64,000 nucleotides of DNA, from assembly GCA_963971425.1 (NCBI GenBank), contig OZ020514.1, positions 16,311,218-16,375,217 on the forward strand. The letters run 5' to 3'. The notes beneath the pieces were generated by a model, which saw nothing but the letters and a program-made list of their open reading frames with translations, was not told the origin of the DNA and made no database searches. The position numbers were made by a program, and so were the translations under genes. Below are positions 45,701 through 56,945 of the stretch, piece by piece (within the stretch, counting starts at the first letter, position 1; every line of letters starts with the position of its first letter). Origin of the DNA: Bryoerythrophyllum caledonicum (Eukaryota; Streptophyta; Bryopsida; Pottiales; Pottiaceae).

Positions 45701-45821
45701 CAGCATTTGTGGGCATCGCCATCGCTCGAGGCAGCAGTAGCAGTGATGCGTGGGAGCTGTGCGTTCGCCCTTGCAATCGCCATTTTGAAAAACTGAGGTA
45801 CGATTCTGCCGCAACCGTCAA
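39450..45821 (-). CDS. TNPA-like gene of inner CACTA (spliced, at least seven exons)
   Basis: The putative exons on the minus strand are 45821-45400, 45208-44932, 42886-41937, 41338-41021, 40664-40253, about 40156-40066 and 39774-39450, each with plausible GT and AG borders. The order of domains (charged N-terminus, Transposase_24-like core, ELERSPTRDEI motif, basic linker, DUF8039-like C-terminus) is that of plant En/Spm TNPA-type regulators. These bind sub-terminal repeats and assist excision. A TAG at 42669-42671 interrupts the core exon, and the first splice joint does not keep frame with the borders chosen. It is probably a recently disabled copy. Confidence 0.6.
40253..40664 (-). CDS. 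TNPA-like gene, basic linker exon
   Basis: The acceptor is ATTGCAG near 40665 and the donor is GTATGT near 40252. The product has a short acidic start (PTDPDKAVEIPAVGD) and a long basic helical stretch (KMRLTELENLKKDHDDTKKQ and KGKRKRN), which could serve as coiled coil and nuclear signal. Confidence 0.5.
41021..41338 (-). CDS. TNPA-like gene, exon with ELERSPTRDEI motif
   Basis: The acceptor is TGTGCAG at 41339 and the donor GTACGA at 41020. It starts AIELERSPTRDEIERELARV, similar to the AIELGRPPTRAE-type segment that follows the Transposase_24 core in plant CACTA proteins. A Ser-rich region follows. Confidence 0.6.
41937..42886 (-). pseudogene. TNPA-like gene, Transposase_24-like core exon
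   Basis: The acceptor TGTGTAG lies near 42887 and the donor GTGAGT at 41936. Early residues include HLCGRCVSEVQPVLEF and RKRLKM. One in-frame TAG at 42669-42671 (a CAG codon would fit) separates them from the core. The core has RGHPQGQNRPLWLTCLRG, FHNILKGQLKVKRYQLKKRM and HDHWVKLSKLILEETKQHEA, then EKLRYSRAQVRKPSSAGRNE. This closely follows the Transposase_24 pattern (W-x-x-L ... K-x-x-x-K-x-x-R-x-x-x-S-x-G-x-x-E). Confidence 0.65.
43310..44780. repeat. Degenerate tandem repeat, 300-650 bp steps, inside CACTA intron
   Basis: Units starting near 43315, 43735, 44040 and 44710 share GTGGTCAGAATTCTCGTTCA, the GTGACTATGAGCAGTCAC palindrome and CATGACTACAGTTTCAAGGC. They lie in the long intron between the second and third TNPA-like exons. 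Confidence 0.75.
44932..45208 (-). CDS. TNPA-like gene, second exon (basic/acidic)
   Basis: The acceptor is AACTGCAG and the donor GTGAGT (44931). The product has LVRRSSRLKQPPLKAGRSRK, a lysine-rich run and an acidic EEEKTEST-DIENDDERG stretch. The RRSSRL motif is common near the N-terminus of plant CACTA proteins. Confidence 0.55.
45400..45821 (-). CDS. TNPA-like gene, probable first exon
   Basis: The frame contains MAMPTNAAEAPSATDGD and EYERLRQENLHKNSLKLHEL, a helix pattern (Y-E-x-L-R-x-x-N-x-x-x-N) seen in many plant element proteins. The donor is GTACGA after GCCCCGG near 45400. The start could be the ATG near 45734. The TTAA-flanked MITE lies just upstream. Confidence 0.5.
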
Positions 45822-45830
45822 TTCGAAAAC

Positions 45831-46607
45831 TTAACCCCTAAAGTCGAAATCGACCAGAAGGTTGTAGAGTTTTCCCATACCTTTAAAATGACACCATTCA
45901 AGCTTCAAAATTCATCATACTTTAGGAGATATTCACGGTCAAAGTTTGAAAACACTGTTAGGGCATGCTGAAATCTGCCCAAAACTGCGGTATATGCTCA
46001 TTTATTCTCAAAATCTGCCCAAATTCAATTAGATCGCAGTAACTTCAAAAATTCACCAAAAATTGAGGTTTTTTTCTTTTTCAAATTTTAATTTTTGTAC
46101 ATGTAAAAGAGGTAGTAAAGCATGATCTCACCGTTTGGATTTTCAATCCGATAATTTTGCATGCCTTTTTAATTGTTGAAAATGGGCATTTGTATTTGTA
46201 TTTCAGCATACCTCCATGTGAAAAATTAAGCATTTCTTTAGGTTTTTTAGGTCCTATGAGGGTAAAAATTATATGGACATATTCCTTACTGACATAGGAA
46301 CAAGAATTTGGAGAGCCTCATGTCAAGTTTCCTTTCAAAATTGGTTTTTTTGGCCCCCAAAACGTTAGTTTTCCATTCTACAACAAGGAAAAAATCTTTT
46401 TTTTCAACTTTGAACATTACGATCTCACAAATGGAGAGGAATTTGAATCTAAGATTCAATATGCATGTACATGTACAAGTTAGGTACTAGATCTTACGGT
46501 TGTATACTCGAAAATTTGTCAAAAGTTAAAAATTTTCACCTTGCATCGAAAGAGGGCAGTTTTGAGGGTTTTTGGCAGTTTTGAGGGCTTTCGACTTTAG
46601 GGGTTAA
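45831..46607. mobile_element. TTAA-flanked MITE with CCCCTAAAGTCGAAA ends
   Basis: TTAACCCCTAAAGTCGAAA at 45831-45849 is exactly inverted at 46589-46607. TTAA outside ends beginning CCC and a TTAA duplication are features of piggyBac-like elements. The AT-rich 0.75-kb interior holds no transposase. It lies immediately upstream of the CACTA TNPA-like gene. Confidence 0.7.
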
Positions 46608-47990
46608 TGCGAGTTTGATAGAGAGTAGCACCACTACGCTAAAACGCCTGTACGTGGATTGCTTGTACGGTTTCCTTGATCCGTTATGGTTTAGAATGTG
46701 ATAGATTTATACAAGTGTTGATTTAATGCGTGGCAACAAACTACGTCCTCTTAGAAATTCAGTAGGACTCTGTGCACTGTAACACTCAATCCAATGCTTT
46801 CTGCTGACCAATGTTAGTCATGATTCTGGTTCTTGTGACTGAAAGGAGTCAGAATCCTTGAATACATAACAAGTTCAATAGTTAGCTCTTTGGTGCATGT
46901 GAGTGGAGGCAGTCACAGAGCATATCAACGTGGATGGTTGCAACAGTGTGATTCTATTTTTATTAAGGCCGGTAGTGTGATGCCATTCATGTTGTGTTCA
47001 GACTGCACTATCAGACATAATTGGAAGTGCATTAGCAAACATTGCGAATGAAGTATGAAAAAAAATGTGCATTATACAGAAATCTATGCATTATAAAGTA
47101 GGTGTTAGTATATTTAAATGTTGACACTTACACAATTTTGCAAGTTAGTGTGGCAGATGAGGAAGTTCCTACCTGATTGGTATGTTTGACACGTAGGTGC
47201 GAGCCAGTGCAGCGAGTTCAAATCCTGTGAGAGAAGTGATTGACACCACTTTGCCCTTCTGCTGGGGTAGCAAATTGAAGTTCGAGTAAGCCACATTTTG
47301 CTGTCAAGTACAATAACGTGTTGAATAGTAAGGGTGAGTGGCGTCCGTATTCTACTTTCAGCTAGTAGGAAATTGAAGAATATGGTAGAGTTGTTTCCAG
47401 GATTTCCATGTTCTGTGCTACGGTACACTCTCTAGTAACAGCTGATGCAAACACCATGTCATGCATACAGAAAAAAGGGAATGTGTGCCTTGGAATTTTG
47501 AATGCACAAGGAGGGAGTGCAAACTCTATGAACATCCTAATTGGTGGTACTAGTTTCTATTTTTCACCCACTTCATATTTTGTTGAGTTCATTGAGTACT
47601 ACAGATTGCCAATTTCCAACATGGAAATCTTCGATTGAAGTCGAAGAAATTCTCTACTGAGAAAAACTAGTTAGACTGTAAACTGATGCTTTGTTCAGTT
47701 TGTTAGATGTGCCTTTACATGCAATTCCGGGTTCGTGTGGTACCTAGGTTTTAGAACAAGGTAGTGCAATGTATGACCACGCTTAGTCATACGTCTGGTT
47801 CTTATGACTATAATTAGTCACAATACCTAAAAACATAGCGAGATCTGTAGTCAGTGTTTTGGTTCATGTGACTGAAGGAAGTCATGGAGCTAAAACATCT
47901 GTGGCAAATGCAAGTGTGATTCTGGTGTGACTAAGGTAGTTTCTTCTATCGTTTGTGGTGTGAGTAAGGTAGGTTCTTCTCATGTTTACA
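46608..47990. other. CACTA interior, non-coding
   Basis: No gene is supported. Motif pairs such as GTGACTGAAAGGAGTCA and GACTATAATTAGTCAC recur (46840, 46900, 47785, 47860). Confidence 0.5.
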
Positions 47991-48870
47991 ACATCTGCGG
48001 TGCGCACGTTCTCTGATCCAGAGTATTTTGAGACAACTGTTCTCATGACTACAGTATTTTGCAATCACTTTGACATCTCAAAAAAGTTTGTGCATCATGA
48101 AAATAAGTGGAAAGATAGAGCACGTGCTAATCAAGAGTTTTGGACTCTTCTGCAAGTAGTCAGTAATTGTTTGAAGTTGTATTTATAGGTGTTGCTAACA
48201 TGCAAATCATTTCTAATATAAGTAAAGGAAACAATCTACATGACTATGTGATTTTTCATTTATTACTAATTGTAGTAAAGAGAACTGTTCACATGGCTGT
48301 ATTATTTTGCAGTCACTTTGACGTCTCAAAAAATTATGAGAATGTGATCAACTATAGCCCAATGTGTCAGCATGGGAAATCTAAAGCAAAGTGAAGGCGT
48401 TTTCGTGCATCTAGAAAGTAAGTGGAAAGGTAGAGCAAGTGCTAATCATGAGTTTTAGACTCTTTTGCAAGTAGTCAGTAATCGTTTGAAGTTGTATTCA
48501 TAGGTTTTGCTAACATGAAATTCATTACTAATATACGTAAAAGAAACTGTCTAGATGACTATCAGATTTTGTATTCATTACTAATTGTAGTAAAGAAAAC
48601 CGTCCACATGACTACATTATTTTGCAGTCACTTTGACGTCTCAAAAAAATATGGAAATGTGATCAATAACGGCTTTTTTGTGAGCATGGGAAATATGTAT
48701 GAAAGTTAAGCCTACAAGGCAGTTTCGTGCATCTGGAAAGCAAGTGGGAAGATAGAGCAAGTAGGAAGATAGAGCAAGTGGAATCATGATTTTTGGACTC
48801 TCTTGCAAATTAGTTACTAATTTTTGAAGGTGTATTTAAAAGTGTTTCTAGAATGGTGCCCTAAAATGAC
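47990..48870. repeat. Three-copy tandem repeat, about 320 bp
   Basis: The words CAGTAATTGTTTGAAGTTGT, CATGACTA-ATTATTTTGCAG and CAGTCACTTTGACGTCTCAA recur at about 48050, 48310 and 48620, and again in a diverged tail near 48817. They lie at the right side of the inner CACTA. Confidence 0.75.
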
Positions 48871-49334
48871 ATCCTAGAATGTTGTAGCGCAAACATAGTA
48901 GTGTTGAATAGGGAAGTTATTATGTAAGTGGAGATTATGGACCTACTCCAATTTCACAGCACTCACCTATTGAGCCAACGAGTAGAGGACTTCAAAATCA
49001 TCTGATTAACATATATGACTACTACTAGTCAGGTTATTTACTACATGAGTGCGTGTAGTCACCTAAACCAACTCTCTTACTACAATAAGTCATACATAAA
49101 CCAATTACCCTTACCATATGACTACATTACTATGACTACACATAGTAAGCACTTAGAGCATGACTCTGGGAACCGGGCAGGAACATATGTCCCGTTCCCC
49201 TAGCCGTTCCCACCCAGGTCCTCAAAAATATGACTACATATATGACTAGTGCATGACTGGACCCTCTTAGGACTGATTTTAGACTAAACCAATGACTAAA
49301 GTGACTATGCAGTCATATGCGCTTAGTCACATCC

Positions 49335-49363
49335 AGTCACATTGGGCTGGTTTTCTTGTAGTG
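49335..49363 (-). repeat. Inner CACTA right terminal inverted repeat
   Basis: It ends GGTTTTCTTGTAGTG and is the exact inverse of 38705-38733. Confidence 0.95.
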
Positions 49364-50717
49364 ACTGCATGACCTAAGACTCAATTTACCCCTATCAAGC
49401 TAACCCCAAACATGCATTTCTACACAAGATCGTGATGCTTAGTACATGGAATAATATGAAGAATAATCACTATAAACGAAGTTTCAAAATTCTCGATTTT
49501 AAAAATAACATGATTTATCTTTAGTTGTTGATTAGGTGTTTCACAGTAAGCTTAGAAAAAAATGGCATAGCAACTAAATTGAAGTGTATCAATAATGCCG
49601 TAGTATAACCCAGTCACATTGACCACAATTAATTGTTATAGCACTTGACATGGTTGGTCCTCCAAAATCCAAGAATGTTAAAAGAAAATTAATTACGTAA
49701 ACCAAATTTACGGAGTACGAAATGTTATGAAAAGTATTTGTACATCAGCCGTTAATTAATTGTCCCACAATAGTATAGAAATGCTGCAACAATTACATTG
49801 TTACTACGTGACATGTGACACAATATTCCCTATTCACACTGACCTAATGAAGGCATTATTGCATATGAAATTGTTTCTTAGTACATCTAGGGCTATCAGG
49901 AATAAATTATATGAATCAAATTTAAATTATTGAGTACTAATAATTGAAATAGTTGTACTATAGTTGTTGTTGAATTGTACCACAGTATATTAATGCTAGA
50001 ATGACTACATGGCGACTGCGCGAAATGTATCACATACATAACCTATTTACATTGAACCTTAAGAGTGCGTTAATGCACCTGACAATGATGCCTAAGGACA
50101 TGTATAAATGTCAGAAATAAGTTACATAAACCAAAATTGATAAAGAAAGCCCCCTTTAAAAAAAAGGTTGTATTCTAGTCGTTACTTAGTTGTTGCACAG
50201 TAGCAAAGAAATGCTACAGTGACTACATTGCAACTACGCTGCGACTACACTACAACTGCATTACCAATGTCCCAACATAACACATTCACACCAACCTCAA
50301 AAATGTCACTTTCAGCATAAACAATTGCCTAGGGCAAAATGAAATTGAATTTATTCTTTTAAAGAGTGAGGTATAAAGAAGGTAGCAAAAAAATGAAGTG
50401 CAGTTGTGCCGCAATTGTTTATTAGTAGTATTACAGTTGAATGAAAGCCAAGACACAACTACAAGATGACTTTGGTGAAAAATATGGACTACATCCCTAA
50501 TTTTCATCTAATCACTTACTGAAATCGTTGGCGAGGGACGAAACTGTTCAACGCAGTTGTAGAGCAATGTTATGTAGTTGTAATTACAACTGCAGTACAA
50601 CTCAAGAAGGTCAGCGTTAGCATTGTAGTTGTTTAATTCTTAATTCAGTTGGATGCACTTGTTTTTCACAGGGAGTTGTATAAGTGTAGTTGTATTTTGC
50701 CCCATTTCCTACTAGTG
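49364..50717. other. Right half of outer CACTA, non-coding
   Basis: The stretch is AT-rich with many GCAACTAC, GTAGTTGTA and ACAACTGCAGTACAAC words, the sub-terminal repeats of the outer element. No coding frame is seen. The terminal repeat is at 50702-50717. Confidence 0.6.
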
Positions 50718-50919
50718 TACTTATTCCTAGTCAAATAATCATTACTTATATCCAAATTCGTGTCCCATTATTGCCGTTGGACCCGGTTCTGGTTTTGACC
50801 GTTAGATCCTGATTCTGGTTATAATTGTTTGCGCCCAATTTCTTGTCATCGATACCTGGACTCCTCCTTAGCAATTTTATGGTTTTCGATTTTAGGCAAC
50901 GAGGACTTACGATGGTTTT

Positions 50920-52819
50920 TAGCAAAACCATCAATTTACAATGGTGGTGTTCGTAATATCCAAAAAACACCATCCACTCTCTCCTTGACTTATACTAAAA
51001 CCACATCTTTTCAAAAACTAGGTTCGGACACCTTGCTTCTAGGGAGACCGTGGTTAAGGGCAGCCAATGCCAAGGTAGATTAAAGTGGTGATAAACCTCA
51101 CATCACTTATGGTTAGGGGTCGAATACAACCAAAGTATACATTCAACCTAGCTTCTCTAGGAATTCAGGATCTTCTAGTTCATTCTTAGAGGGTGAAGAC
51201 CACGTGCCAGGAAGAGCTAGGAAGACAATCAAAGGGGTTAAGTTCGCCTTTCCATATGTGGCAGAATCCACCTTTTCACCTCCACTGAGTTGCTTAGGGC
51301 TTAGTTTATATGAATGGGCGGATGATGGGGAATTCTCTACTTGGTTGTCTAAACACCCGCACACTGAGTCTGAGCAATCCATGGACACCTTTTTTATGGA
51401 AGAGCTTAGTTATGATCTTTTCAAAGACATCGATTTAGCCGTTTTCGTAGATGACATCCACTACGAGGAGGTTTGTGGAGTCACTTTAGATGGCACACAA
51501 TTGTCCAATGTAGATCCTATCTTGGATGAAGAGGCCCTCATTTCTCTATTGCATATTAAGTCTTCTTCATCAGATATACATGTGAGAAGTGTTTTACCTA
51601 TATTTCCACCAATCCCCAATGACTGGTACCAAGGGCCAACAGAACAATCACATGCTAGTCCAAAGGATTGGCGAGAGATTGATGAATCATTTGAAGGTGA
51701 AGAACCACAAATGACCAAGGTTGGAAGCCAACTCACAAAGGAAGAATTAGAGCCTTATAGAGTCCTAGTCATGGAATATTGTGTTGTATGTGCTTGGTCT
51801 TGTAAGGAACTCAAAGGCATCCCTCCACAAGTGGTGCAACACCAGATTTTTTAAATTCCAGGCTCAGTTGCCATCTGCCAAAAGGAGCGGCAAATGAATC
51901 CACAACTCCAACTTATAATCAAGGCAAAGTTAGAGAAACTCCTTTAAGCTGGATTTATCCACCCAGAAGAAATTACCGACTGGATTTCTTCTATGGTGAT
52001 AGTCAAGAAAATAAATGGGAAGTTGAGAGTTTGCATAGACCATTGCAAACTCAACCAAGCCACACAAAATGATCACTTCCCTCTTCCTTTCATTAACACC
52101 ATTTTTGACGAAGTGGCTGGTCATGAACTTTACACCTTCATGGATGGTTATTCTAGTTATAATCAGATTTCCATACACCCCAATGACTACCACAAAACGG
52201 CCTTTACCACTCCTTGGGGCACCTTTATCTATGTAGTCATGCCTTTTGGTTTGTGCAATGCACCATCTGCCTTCCAAAGGGCAATGACCCATGCTTTTTC
52301 TGATTTCATACACTCATCTATGATAGTGTTTGTAGATGATTTCTTTGGTCAAGAAACATTTGGCATGTGTTCGAACAAGCTTTGAGCTGTGTAGAAGGAC
52401 GGGCATCGCCCTAAATCCAGACAAGATTATTTTAGTAGTTCAAAGAGGTGTCTTATTGGGCCACGTGGTCTCTAAGGACGGTAGAGAAGCAGTTCCAGAG
52501 AAGGTCAAAAAGATAGCAGAACTGCCTCCACCCACAGATGTTAAAGAAGTTCAAAGGACTCTTGGACACATGGGATGGTATCGGGAATTTATCCTTGACT
52601 AAACAACAACCTCTTTACCCATCAATCGGTTGCAACAAAAGGCAGTGAAGTTTGAATGGACTCCAGAGTGCCAAGGGCATTTGACACCATTAGGACCAAG
52701 CTTAGCACCTTTCCAGTGTTAAAAACTCCAAATTGGAAGTGCCTTTCCACATTTATTGTGATGCCTCCTCCGTAGCTGTAGAAAGTGCGTTATGCCATCA
52801 ACTAGTGAGAAGGGAAAGG
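50920..52819 (+). pseudogene. Ty3/gypsy pol, 5' part (protease to RNase H start)
   Basis: Seen in order are LLLGRPWLRAANAKVD (end of the protease, about 51030-51080), a long spacer frame 51204-51854, KGIPPQVVQHQIF, and then reverse transcriptase. RT motifs are GKLRVCIDHCKLNQAT, YTFMDGYSSYNQISIHP, TPWGTFIYVVMPFGLCNAPS and MIVFVDDF (52320-52340, the FVDD catalytic box). A frame change near 52345 leads to IALNPDKIILVVQRGVLLGH and RTLGHMGWYREF (52350-52600). After another break CDASS begins RNase H. Stops and shifts show it is dead. The reading resumes at 56591. Confidence 0.9.
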
Positions 52820-55800
52820 TGTTGCAAGTTGTAGAGTAAGTAATCCTCCAGATAGTACTTAGTTGTAGCTAAATGTATCCAAAGTATCCGCTCTAAGTTC
52901 ATTCACATAGAGACCTATTGTTTCTTTCCTAATTGATAGGTAAAAACTAACTAACTACCAAACACTACTCCACTAGTTAGCTATTCAATTCATCCTTTTG
53001 ATCTACTATCCGGATCCTTTCATGAAACTGGAGTTCTTACAAACAGTTTCTAGAACTGGTTTCAGGACTTTTGGAGGGTGGTTTGATTTATCTCTGTTCC
53101 TCCTCAGAGAGTCTTCCGGACAGTTTAAACGAGCGACCGAAAGGCCACTGATCATGTTTTGTGTAAGTGGCCGGATTCCCCACTGTCTTGTGACTTTAAG
53201 AGCCTAGACACCCACTGCCCCAAAACTTATAGTGGCTGGACACCCACTCTCCCTACTCCGCTAATCGGTGGATGATTGTTGTGGCCTGACCTACCCTCTT
53301 TCATCGTCCGGATGGCCATCCGGATGCGGTCACAAAGAGGTTGATCCGAACTACAACGACATTTTGGTTGGTACTACAGTGGTTCTACTGAATAAGTGTT
53401 GCAATTTGTAAGTAGACTTCCTTCTAGACATACACACCGGACTATTTTCTTATCGTAAGGGGAAAATCCGGGTTCACACAGATATTCCGTGCCCTAGGGA
53501 CTACCTAGCCCACCCCTACAGTACGTCCCTTCGCCCCTCTTGGCTACTTTCGGTCCCTCCAAATTGTCAGGTCTCTACCTAATCTCTCCTCCAGCTCTTC
53601 TTGGCGATCTTCCAATGCAAGCCGTAATTGGTCGTTCCAAGTCCAACCATTGCAACACTCAACACATAAGAACCACAATGGATCCGCTTCCTTATAAGAA
53701 AAAAACCTTAATCAGCACAAATTCAAGATGAGATAACGTGATAAATCAAAAATACTCTTCATGAGAGAAAACAAGATGATGAATTGACTAAAACTCATCT
53801 ATAAAGTATTAACTAAATTTTGAATCTAAAGTCTACCTTATCCGCTCAAAATCTGGAAAATCTTATCCTAAAAGTAAAAAGATCTTATCCCTGAAAATCC
53901 AGATTTCAAATCTCAGATCCAAAATTTATGGATCTGAGATCCGGTTTTCCAGCTCCTAACTAATAAACCAGTTTATGGAATTCTTTAGCCTAGGGTCCGG
54001 TAGCCGGGTGCAACCTTGAGCCCCATCGTTAATCGCTACTAAACCTAGTAGACTAAAGACCCTAACCACAGAGTAATCTGGCTTTTTTTCCTAAGACCCC
54101 TACGACTAGAGATTACCTCTTCTACAACCGTACAAGTCTTTGGCTGCTCCAGAGTGGACTCAGGTTGCTCCGGCGTAGACTCTAGCTCTTTGTCTTTTTG
54201 ACAGGAAGGAGGTTCCGGATCTCTTGCTGTTCGTGCGCTGGTCTGTGGTGAGGGTGATCGGACTCGAGGGTCGGGAAGGTCTCAGAAACTTCCACTGGCA
54301 CTGATGTCCATGTTAGTCAGTGCTCGGCTGCAAGGTGGAGGAGTCGCCAGCTCTTGAACCAAGGAGGGAGACTCCGACAGAATTTGGAAGGAAAGAATGG
54401 GTTCTTGCAAGAATCCTTCTGGCATGACGCTCTGCCACTTCTGGAGGGTCTCTGTGGTTTGGAAGGGCACCTTGCTCCAGCTCATAGGAAAGGCTAAATC
54501 TGGAGTCCCAATGAGATCATTGAAGCCTTTGGTCGGTGTCAGTGGAGTTCCGGCTGCAAGTCCAGGTAGAGTTCCAGATGGCCCGGCTCTTGCCGGCGTC
54601 GGAAGTGCTTCCTCCATAACTTCGGTCTCCGGTGCCTTAGGAGCTGCGGGGGTCACTTACTTCACCAGCTCTTACATCTTGCTTCAAGTCTCCTCCATCT
54701 TGTGGCTATGGTCTAGGAGAAACCAGATGATCTGTCCTCAGTTGAGCTTCTCGTCCTTATCTAGACTCCTAGTGTAGAGGACAACCCAGTTGACGGTGTC
54801 CACAAGAAATTTGGTGGCGGCACGAACCTTCGTCAAGGCTAGGGCGGAGGCTGAGACCTTTGCATCCGTCTCGGTTCTCGCTTGCTAGGCCCCTTCCTAA
54901 GCAGCTTCGGCGTGCTCCACCCGCTTCTAAAGCCGGACATTGGTCTGGGTGAGGATGATTTGTTGCTGCTCCTGTTGTCGGACCAAGCCTTCTTTGGTCA
55001 TCAGGTCCTTAAGTCGTGGGAGGAGATCCACGGAGTCGTTTGTTCCAAATTCTTCCATGATGGCCATTATCATGGCCATTTGCTCTCTGATCTCTCCGTC
55101 CTAGATCCTTGCATGCCAGACCACATGTTCGCAGAGTTCCGCTATGTCCTCCGGGATGCCGCCGGTCATTTCCGAGGAAAAAGTCGGTCCTGGCTCTACT
55201 CTGGTGGAGTTGGATTTAGCCGGTGACGCTTCGGAGGCTAGTAACTCGGTTTGGGTCTGCGTCTCCCTCTCCTCCGGGGGCTAGCTCGGACCTGCGGGTT
55301 CCAAAGTCTTCTCAACTGACCTGCTTTCCTTCCGAGATCTCTAGGTGACGAGCAAGGACGATGTTTGAGACTCCGTGTCTTCAGTGTCCTCCTTCTGGTC
55401 CTCCGTCTCCCATCCCCCGTAAGATTAAATGGTGAGAAGCTTGTCGAACTCGTCATGTTCCTCTGGACTCAACAGCTTTTTTTTGGCGTATAGATGCGCC
55501 ACGTATGTAGAGAGAGGCATTGCCATCTTCCTCACCATTCGAATGTTCTTGACCATCAATTCGACCTAGTCTCCTATCAGGGCCGCCTAGTCTATCATAT
55601 GGTTCCCTCTCATTGCCCCCAGGAATAGACTAGCTAGCTTCGCCACTACCCTCTTCGGCTTTTCGGCTCAAAAACAGGGTTTAGAAAAGCGATGACTAAC
55701 CTGGCGTCTGGATCCTTGAGATCACCAAAGATGCATCCATCTTTTGGGTTGGCTTTTGCAAGAACTCTTCCGTCAACAAGTCGTCATTGCGCTCAACCAC

Positions 55801-56590
55801 CTTCACTACCCCCTGCGGGAAGCCGTAGGTGTCCCTCCAGGTCGCGGCAGTCCACTCTTCCGGATGAGCCAGGATGCTTCCATCATACCGGTTCGGCGGC
55901 TTCTCTACGAGCTCCATCACCATCGCTTCACTTGGAAAGCCCACGGCGCTCCCTGAAGGCCGTTGCAGCCCATGAGCTCCAAGTAACTCTCCAAAATCCT
56001 AAGCTTCTCCTCCGAAGTTGGCAGTTCCGGCGCCACCTTTTGGAGCAGTAGGGTTCCGGCGGCTGGAGTTTTGCCCTTCTTCCGTGCCATCCGGCCCCAC
56101 CTCTTGGTATGCTTGCGCCTTGCAATCTTTCCCAAAGCACCTGCAAGCACTGACCTCACAAAGACCCTCGTTTCTAGAAACTACTTCTGTACTAGAGAAC
56201 CAAAATACGGAAGGTGGAGGGAAGCAAAAGAGAGCAGAGAGCGCATAAACGACAAACGAGAAATGATGGCGCCCTCTTCAAGCAGACGCGTTTTACATCC
56301 GGCACGATGTACAAATGTCGTGGGGGTCATGATGACGGTTCCGGATCCGCATATCGTCCAGATCGTTACGGCCGGTTCCGGACTCCACCGTATTCCTGGC
56401 TTCCGGACTTCCGGAATAGTATAGAAATTGTCATGTTTAACGATGTCGGTTTAGCAGTGAGACCTTATTTCTACCTAGGACCTATTTATGCGATTAAATC
56501 AAAGCTTATTGCCTTATTTTTTTAATTTTCTTCCATTCCTTTCCGGATTTAGTGCTAGTGTCCGAAATCGAGTGGGAACACCTTTCCACA
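52820..56590 (-). mobile_element. Gag-like-only element D, nested in Ty3/gypsy
   Basis: On the minus strand it begins TGTGGAAAGGTGTTCCCACT and ends CTACAACTTGCAACA. The five flanking bases are AAAGG and GAAGG, and removal of the insert restores the gypsy RNase H frame. It has the same TCCGGA-rich 3' domain and gag-like region as A and B. The length is 3771 bases against 3569 for A and 3801 for B. Confidence 0.85.
54282..56159 (-). pseudogene. Gag-like protein of element D
   Basis: Fragments match copy A: KRWGRMARKKGKTPAAGTLL, SYLELMGCNGLQGAPWAF, HPEEWTAATWRDTYGFPQG, and near the end ETLQKWQSV and LAAGTPLTPTKGFNDLIGTP. Several stops and frame shifts separate them. In the coiled-coil part EKLN-stop-GQII stands where copy A has EKLNRGQII, a CGA-to-TGA type change. 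Confidence 0.6.
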
Positions 56591-56760
56591 GAAGGACCAC
56601 CTTGTAGCCTTTGCTAGTCGCCAGTTAAATCCGGCAAAGAAGAATTACACCACTACCAAGCGGGAATATAAGGCCATGGTGTTCTTTTGAAGAAATTTCA
56701 CCACTATTTGTTACTAAATCGTATGGATGCGACATTTAAGTAAATGTGGACTTTAAGATG
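56591..56760 (+). pseudogene. Ty3/gypsy pol, RNase H continuation
   Basis: Directly after element D the frame reads LVAFASRQLNPAKKNYTTTK, then REYKAMVFF, a stop and, with a shift, KFHHYLLLNR. These are standard RNase H landmarks of Ty3/gypsy elements and continue the frame broken at 52819. Integrase is not found before unit U2 begins. Confidence 0.85.
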
Positions 56761-56945
56761 AATTTTGGACTTAGGATCAATTCTTGATATAGGAAGCAAG
56801 ATCATGAGATCATACGGTCTTACCATTGGCATCAAGAATAATTTCAATAACTATAGGATTGAGCCTACTCATTACGGGTAACTGCAACATTCACTTAGGG
56901 ATGAAGTTTAAAAAGGCATCAAACAATGTAGTGGGATCTGGCAAT

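Larger units (their letters stand above)
38705..49363. mobile_element. Inner CACTA transposon, 10.66 kb
   Basis: The terminal inverted repeats are 29 bases and identical (38705-38733 and 49335-49363), starting CACTACAAGAAAACCAGCCC. The flanking triplets TCT and ACT differ at one base. Many sub-terminal copies of GTGACT-n-AGTCAC, for example GTGACTATGAGCAGTCAC, are spread over both ends; in En/Spm elements such motifs bind the TNPA protein. It carries a spliced TNPA-like gene but no TNPD-type transposase, so it would need a helper element. Confidence 0.92.
36656..50717. mobile_element. Outer CACTA transposon, 3.4 kb without its insert
   Basis: The left end CACTAGTAGAATCTGG and the reverse complement of the right end, CACTAGTAGGAAATGG, form an imperfect terminal inverted repeat of the CACTA type. 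The flanking triplets are TAT and TAC. Sub-terminal GTAGTTGTA and CAGTTGTA words recur at 37070-37540 and, in the other half, 50550-50700. No transposase or TNPA frame was found in 36656-38704 or 49364-50717, so it appears non-autonomous. A younger CACTA element sits inside it. Confidence 0.75.
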
